Assembly (NCBI GenBank): GCA_959347315.1
Contig: OY365810.1
Span: forward strand, 27,046,585 to 27,110,584
Reading direction: 5' to 3'
Length of the DNA: 64,000 bases
Source: Bimastos eiseni
Taxonomy: Eukaryota > Annelida > Clitellata > Crassiclitellata > Lumbricidae
Of the stretch, positions 57,287 through 64,000 are shown piece by piece. Position numbers and translations under genes: made by a program. The notes under the pieces are model-generated. The model was not told where the DNA came from. It saw only the letters and a program-made list of their open reading frames with translations, and did not search any database. Numbering within the stretch: the first letter of the stretch is position 1; every line of letters begins with the position of its first letter.

Positions 57287-57719
57287 CATTATATAGTCAT
57301 AAGGATAGGTGTCCTTGAATCTTTTGTTTGTAATTAACCGGTAGAGGAACCGTTCTGGTGACGTTTTATTTGACTGTTTCATGAGAAAATGACTTTGCCT
57401 GGTCAGCAAACTCAAGTTGTCCACGGGTCTGAATTTCTGAGGAATCCAAATCGTGTTGTTTAATATTAGGCTATAATATTATGCCGATACATGTAAGTGT
57501 TGTTCCGACAATTTCATCAACTGAGCAATGTCTCATTTTTACTAATAAACTTAATAAGTAACAATAACAAAACATTTTTAAAATGTTTCATTTGCATGTG
57601 TGGGGCCGAACATGCTGAACATGTCAAATTTCATAAAAAATAAAAATAAAATAAATACAAGTATAACACAACTGAAATTTGATACCGCCCTTCTTCCAAC
57701 ATTTTTTTAAATTCAGAAG

Positions 57720-57900
57720 TGCATACACAAGCCTCAACGGCGCAACTGCAGTTGTACTGCAGATCAATTGTGTGCGAAGGATTTGCTCAAGGTCTTTACA
57801 CAGCACGTGACGCCTCGGACAAGGACCGAAATCGCTCACTCAGCGCACACGGAGCGTTACGGACCGACCACTCTAACCAATCGGCCACCGTGCCACACAA
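57720..57900 (-). mobile_element. tRNA-derived SINE
   Basis: Read on the minus strand it begins GGCACGGTGGCCGATTGGTT, like the head and A box of a Leu/Ser-type tRNA, and further on has GACCTTGAGCAAATCCTTCG, matching the common SINE CCTTGGGCAAG segment. The B box is degenerate. Confidence 0.55.
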
Positions 57901-59258
57901 TAATGCATAAGTAATATTTGAATAATACAATAATGAGTAACACATGATAAATGGACCTACACATGTATCGTCTCCTAGTACTCGTCCGATCTCTGAATGC
58001 TCAAACAATCGTCTATTGTAAGCCATCCTATAAGCAGAAACAGAAACGAATAGAAAGGATGGCTTTGTTGTTGTTGTTGCTGCTGCTGCTGTGATGAATG
58101 AGAGTCTTGAAGTTGATCAAGCTGCTGCGGCAGGCGTCACGTGTTTGGACAAGCATCGTCGCGTGCCTGGAAGATGCAAAGACGACGTTGGATGTTGCAT
58201 CTGTGTACAATTAGATTTATATCTAGTGGCGACAGATACTAATTCGTCCCTATACCAGGCTGAAAGGGACCAGAAAGGACACTTGTGGCCAGGGCTTTGA
58301 CATCGGCGCGGGCGGTGGAGCTTCAAATTCTCACTCGTTATACGATGTTATAATGCACAAGTATTGCCAAGGTTCTTCAGAACATGGAAATGAGTCAGAA
58401 GTTGTTCAGAACTCTCGGTCTTTTGCAAGCGCTTTCTCCACTTAGCCTCTGGAGTGTGTACCTATATTTACTTTCTCCACTTAGCCTTTATACTGTATAT
58501 AGAGCGTAGACCTAGAATATTTATTAACTGATTATGACTACAGAGTAATTTTTGCGACATCGCGTATTCGGGATGATATTCCAACTCTTATATACACGTT
58601 GAAGCAGATACGTTTTTCACTGTGAAACCATTTAGTTCCGTGGCGTGCCCAAAATATTTGAACCATAAGTTCCCTTATAGTGTACACCCACCCTACAAGT
58701 AAACCCCTCCACTTTCCACTTCCTTCCATTCTCCCTTCCTCCATTTGAACCATTTCCCATTATACGAATGCAGTATGTTTTGTCCGCCTCGCTATAGGAT
58801 CACTCGCAGAGAAGAAAGCATAGACCTATATATGCTTACAATCTGTGCGGCAAAAATCTTAATAGAAAGTTACGCCTACGCCTCTAATAATTTATCGTAG
58901 GCCATGGAATACGTAGCCTAACCGTCTGTCTACTTTATACATGGGAATAGATTGCAATGATCAACATCGCATTTTGGCAAAATACATTTTGAGTACACAA
59001 ACGAATATAAACATATTTGAACACGGATAGACAGAATCATACGTCGAGAAACGAGTGTGTACATGTATATAAAATTATGCCTAGACAAACGGAACGTGTA
59101 CCTTATCGTGGGTCTATTTGATTTCGTCTACTCAGTGTTACTGAGTACGCAGAGATGTGTTGAATGGCGTCGTTTGTAAAGCGTCCGTTTCTAATTCGTT
59201 TCAGACGTGTCGTTTGATGCATTCATCCTCAGCTAAGTCGGGGCCAACGCATATTGAC

Positions 59259-59308
59259 AACTTTCCAAAAAACTTTCCAAAAAACTTTCCAAAAAACTTT
59301 CCAAAAAA
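59259..59308 (+). repeat. 12-bp tandem repeat
   Basis: Four units of AACTTTCCAAAA; reads as NFPK repeats in one frame, without other support for coding. Confidence 0.95.
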
Positions 59309-61395
59309 CCAATCTTCGCTCCTAGGCTCATGCATGTCAACTTATGCATTATGCAGTTACACGCAGCTACAAAGCTAAGAGCGTAGGTTGCGTCTCGCGC
59401 GCCTCTGAAAAAGGAATTTACTTCCCGATGCTGGCTTATTTCAGCAATTTAAATCTCGGGCATGTATACGATCCTTGCACAAAGACCCTAAGAACCTTCA
59501 AACGGACGAGCGGTGCACGTGGAGAATGATCTCCTATGGAAAAATAAGGCCAAGTCATATTATTCAAGATTGACTTTATATTGGCACTACCAATTAAAAT
59601 GCTGCACAAATCAACATATATAATTATATAATCTACAAAAGTTCATGACCTGTTACGCAATCTCTTGAATGCATCTTTGACTAGGCCTAAATTTAGTTCG
59701 TCACAGAAAACAGTTAGGTCAGAAAACAGTTAGGCCTATTTATGAAGGCCTCTAAAGGCCGATCTCGTTAGATGAAAGATTTTCTGGATAATCATCCTTG
59801 TGACATCCTAGAAAGCTCTTTTTTATTATCCAGACACATATGTGCTCCGTATGCACTCACACGAGCATAGTTTACACACCGTCAATTAATTCTTACACGT
59901 TTTGTATATTATTGATTTTGCTTTATACCATGAGTTTACTGCATAGTTAATAGTTCTAGGTCGGCATCGAGTTGTTTCTCTTTCATTTAGGGTCATAATA
60001 TTGCAGCATTTAATACGTTGCAGTGGGTTAATTATAATTATCGGTTGAATGGCTTTCTCTGCACAAAGAGTAGAAGGCGTGATGTGAGGTTTTGGGACGT
60101 TGCCTCCTACTTTCCTTCTTTTCATCTTTCCCAATGCTAGTCTATTCGGGCTATGCATCCCTTTCCATCGACTCCAATTAAATTCTCGATGCCTTGATCG
60201 CAGTGCTTCCAACTCGAAGGCTCAGAACTGCTTTTATTGTGATGATTTAAGAATATCTTCCATGCCCTTGAGTTGGTTGGCGTTTCTTAGATGACTTGGA
60301 AAGGGGTAATTTTATAATTTTTGTGCTCATTATAATATTTCAGTTATAACGCCATAATAATGGCAGATTAAACGCAAACTAGACAATTGTTATATTGATG
60401 TCTCGCAATCATAATAAGCCTATAGTTAAACCTATCTTCCTTCCTTCCAGTTGGATCTTGTCTGCATATATACAACTGTTACCATAAACATTTCTTTCAG
60501 CTGCCAGACAACTTCTCAGACTCGCTTCCATTTTATCCTGTATTCGGGTTTTAAAACCCTCTAAACTCAACCATTAAGAACCTAAATTGTCGAGTAAAAT
60601 TCAATTATGAAGATAATCATAGTAATAAAACTAACACAAAAGTATATAATGGCACAACTATGTATGAGACCTATGCATCGGTAAGTAGGTTACAATGACT
60701 AATGTAATTATAGGCTGCATAAAGGGATAAGAGATAATAAATGCAGCTTAAATGTTCCATTCATGGATTCGTACAAATACTGAATCACTCTAGTCTAAAA
60801 TCACCCGCATATGTGTATGTATTTGTGTATGTATCTGTACATATACTCGTATATGTATGCGTGCGTGTCCTAATTACAGGAAGTGGCCTTGTCTCTCTCT
60901 TAATGCACACAGATAGTATCAGCAGCATCGGTGAAGGCGATGCTTCCAGGGTTCTCTCAACGAGGCCATTGAGGGCGATGGAGAAACGGTTTACAGACCC
61001 ATCTCATCTCCCTATAATCGTTTATTCATTTTACGAGGACCAGGCTGGGATGTGATGGGTGGACTGGAGGGAGGGTGGTAGGGAGAGATGAGGAGCTGTA
61101 GGCGCGTGTCGCATAGGCCATGATGCATGCAGGTCTATTTTCCGTTTACCTCTGTAGTGTACCTCTACGCGACGGGTCAATTTCCCAGTAAATAATCGTG
61201 GAATAGGCGAACGTACTATTCACGGGTCAACCGTAATGGCCGTCATTTTCCTTTGCTGCAGAGTACAGACTATAATAACAGACGCACGTAAGGCAAAACA
61301 AAGCGACTATTAGCAACACATATAGATATTTATACAGACAGACACAGGGTATTCCTGTGTATACGGTTGATGATTATTTTAGTCCAGGTTCATAG

Positions 61396-61397
61396 TT

Positions 61398-61429
<32 letters not shown>

Positions 61430-61455
61430 TAACTGTATATTTATTATATATATAC
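61396..61455. repeat. TA-rich microsatellite
   Basis: (TA)n with GTATA interruptions. Confidence 0.9.
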
Positions 61456-61836
61456 CTGTTTAAGCATAATCGTTAACGATGACGGGCCTATAATATTAAT
61501 ATAGGCCTATAATAATAGATGCCTACATCACAGACCAGTAGAGCAGTTACTAGAATGATGGTGGATAGACTTCCATCGAGTTGTGTCACCACTGTGTCAT
61601 GGCCGCCTCTCGTCAAAATATACAGTAGATTACGATGTTCGCATGTACAGTTTCACTTCCTGTTTTGGCGCCCAATTCCTATTATCAGCTACCCCTGGGA
61701 GTTGTAGGCCTACGCTTGACAGTCATGTCTAACAGATAACAGATACTAGTGGCGTCAAATCAAATCCAGGTTGTCTTGAAATAAACTACACCTTAACCGA
61801 CAGACGAGAAGTGTGTCCTCCTATGCGGGGTAATTA

Positions 61837-62060
61837 GACAGCTGTTTAAGATTAAAACCGGTTTGGCCCCACCTTATTTCTGTACGGTGTGCTACCATTG
61901 GACCAAGAAGAGACCTGCGTTCTGCTTCAAAAGAGACTTTGTAATTAAAAGATCGAAATTGTAGTTTGGCAACAGAATGTTTGAAATAGCTGGGCCAACG
62001 GAATGTAACACCCATATATAGTGTCCCTACCAGAGGCACTACCACTGAAAGAAGAAGAGT
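61837..62060 (+). pseudogene. LINE reverse-transcriptase C-terminal relic
   Basis: KTGLAPPYF, then RRDLRSASKETL in another frame and EIAGPTECN in the first, follow the order of the GLAPPYL...RxLRSA...FxxAGPxxWN blocks near the end of LINE polymerases. Frame changes and stops show it is dead. Confidence 0.45.
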
Positions 62061-63627
62061 CATCCATATTGCAACAGTCATCATAAAAAATTAATTTCTC
62101 GCCTTCGGGCCTGCAAATTTGTCTGTGATTACATCAAGGTCTATTTTATCAGGTAGGCCTCCGTGTCTCCTTCTCTACACTCAGAAGTGCAAAATCACAG
62201 AGACGATCGTATCCCATCGACGCCCTTAGATATAATGAGGGTGAGCTTTATCTTGCTAAAGGAGCGCTCACAACAGTATTGGTTATTGATACCGCAATTG
62301 TTAAAAGAATTTGCAGAGCAATGAGTAAATTTGGAACGATATCGTCACCATAACTTCCATAAGATAGGTCTACTTTGAAAGAAACGAAATATTTATCTAA
62401 AACTCTTTTATAGACGAAAATGCATCGTCGCTGTAAATCCCTCTAATCCAAGACATGTCTCAAAAGCTTGGGAAATGTGCTACTTTTACACATTTTTTCT
62501 ACTATTGTAAGTTGTAACTCGGAAAATATTTACTTTATAACAACGAATTCAGGGCCAGATCCTCCAATTCGGGAGCGCTGAGCTAATATGTTTTGGGGGC
62601 CCTTACGTAAACGGTCGACATGTTACCCCTAATCATACTGTTTAGTAACATGCATTCCGGAAGACCAATTGCAAGTACACATTATTCCATCATTGACAAC
62701 AGCTAATGAGCCTAATGTAGTTGAATTTTAATAAATTTTGAAATTAACGATCAATCCATTCCATTAGTAGATACACTATAGTCTATTACAGTCATACCAA
62801 TTTTATAGCATATACAGACAGAATTTACCAATTTAATTAAAATGCTTCTTGTCGAGATTTTTCATGTTCAAAATCGTCAATCAATGCTGTGACATCGAGA
62901 GCAGCTGTGACTCTATGCTCATTACTGCTAAATCGTCCAGACGATCTTGGCTTATTGTGGTCCTGAGATTTTTGACTCGACATTTTCAAAAATGATCTTT
63001 CACCTTCACTGTTAGGCCTATGCCAATTCCAGTTATTTGATGAATCCGCAAAGCAACTGCAACATTCGCGATTGACGGTAATAGCAAACTTCCGTCACAT
63101 GTTTCTACGACTTTTATCCTCGCTTGTTTGATCATCGGTGTGAACTGCGTAAATTCAGCGATACACATGAAAACTCAAGGTCGACTGGATAGCTATTCAC
63201 AATTGAGGTGTGTAGCCTTCAACCTCACCTCAAGCGGAGTAATGGTTTTAAAGTCAGTCATGAATCCGAAAAGGTCATATATAGCTCAGCGTAGCAACTA
63301 ACTCTTTTGTTAACTTCAACAGCACTAGGCAACCTAACGCGCAGTTGAATGTTTGAATTCTAAACTTCTCTTGCGGCGCCAGTTGTAATTCGAGTGTCTT
63401 GCTCTTATCCGGATACCGTTTAAGTTTTCTTGAAAGGGTCTCTGCCTCAGCACATTCCTCTTCAGCAACCGTGCTATTTACTTTGACTGTTGGTCGTCTC
63501 CACGCTATAAAAATTGTCACGCATCTACAAAAAAAATGGCGACGTGATTGATTCGGAACTTACGAAATTAGTTTGGTACTAGTTTTTTTATGTTTCGCTT
63601 ATTTTGATGTCTTTGCTGGTCTTGCAG

Positions 63628-63770
63628 TGTCGTTGTCACTTACGTCACTGTCTGTCATGAAACCTGTCATCAATGTCAGCGAGGAAGAGGTCTTTTCATC
63701 TGATGTCAATGTCACGGTTTACTGCACAGGCGATCGACCTGTCACGTGGAACTCAGTGCCATCCACAAAG
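63628..63770 (+). CDS. Receptor-like protein, first immunoglobulin exon
   Basis: Entered in phase 1 after CTTGCAG and left in phase 0 at ACAAAG|GTAGG, it encodes 48 residues. KPVINVSEEEVFSSDVNVTV then YCTGDRPVTWNSVPS gives the A-C strands of an immunoglobulin domain with the B-strand Cys and C-strand Trp. The PVIxxS...V..GATVTLxCxGxxxVxW layout of the first domain of CSF1R and its kin fits well. Two NVS/NVT sequons are present. The domain's second Cys must be on the next exon, outside the window. Confidence 0.6.
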
Positions 63771-64000
63771 GTAGGAAACCGACGGACGAACGGACAAACA
63801 GCAGTAGGAATTAAGGACGGATGACAGGACGAATAAATGAAAGATGAAAGGAACGAAGAATGAAAAAACTTACGGAGAGTAGATGGATGCACGGACAGAC
63901 GGATAGATAGATGAAAAGATGAACGGAATGGAGAAGTGAAAGACGGATGGAAGGACGGACGACAATGGGAATTTAGGACGAATGAACGAATTGAATAACG
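63771..64000. repeat. Degenerate GGACGGA/GATGAA tract
   Basis: Purine-rich imperfect repeats of GGACGGACGA, GATAGATAGATGAA and AACGAA fill the intron after the immunoglobulin exon to the window end. Confidence 0.7.

Larger units (their letters stand above)
54767..63627 (+). other. Intron of the receptor-like gene, 8.9 kb
   Basis: Between the phase-1 donor at 54767 and the acceptor TCTTGCAG at 63627. It holds an ATGG array, SINE, LINE and MITE relics listed separately, and a high density of TAGGCCTA palindromes. No additional exon was recognised, although a small one could be missed. Stretches 57.9-59.2, 59.3-61.3 and 62.1-63.6 kb show nothing I can name. Confidence 0.5.

Noticed and set aside
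58091..58300. Cys-containing frame (CKDDVGCCICV) as a possible secreted-peptide exon
   Set aside because: No signal peptide, no matching splice sites, and it begins in a GCT/CTG repeat.

Overview
This is a 64 kb piece of an animal nuclear genome. Genes are split by canonical GT/AG introns, non-coding DNA dominates, and it is full of microsatellites, MITEs and LINE/SINE debris. The three recognisable genes (STUM/SPEC3 family, rabaptin with a FYVE finger, an immunoglobulin-domain receptor) fit a bilaterian. A marine invertebrate, possibly a deuterostome such as an echinoderm or hemichordate, is my guess; the dispersed TAGGCCTA palindrome is compatible with that, but I cannot fix the phylum. There is no sign of a prokaryotic or viral system and no CRISPR array.

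Layout. 1-8.85 kb: no coding exon, several DNA-transposon families, including two direct copies of a 1.2 kb element with terminal inverted repeats. 8.85-9.31 kb (minus): first coding exon of a STUM/SPEC3-type membrane protein whose other exons lie off the left edge. 9.3-30.2 kb: intergenic, with a broken mariner-like transposase, long simple repeats, a 200-N assembly gap and a decayed LINE 3' end. 30.2-50.7 kb (plus): a complete 17-exon rabaptin gene; every splice phase joins, giving 703 codons. 50.7-54.7 kb: 3' flank and spacer. 54.7-63.8 kb (plus): signal-peptide exon and first immunoglobulin exon of a probable PDGFR/VEGFR-class receptor, split by an 8.9 kb intron; the gene runs off the right edge.

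The three genes are not an operon or a system. They share only a loose link to membranes: rabaptin acts in Rab-dependent early endosome traffic, the route by which receptors such as the downstream one are recycled, but adjacency here is not evidence of joint function. I found no undescribed biological system. The best leads are in the rabaptin gene: a C-terminal FYVE-type finger keeping all eight cysteines but lacking most lipid-contact residues, an N-terminal gamma-ear-like motif FGPMM, and a 47 bp tandem triplication that copies one 5' splice site three times and would give a truncated protein if the inner copies were used.
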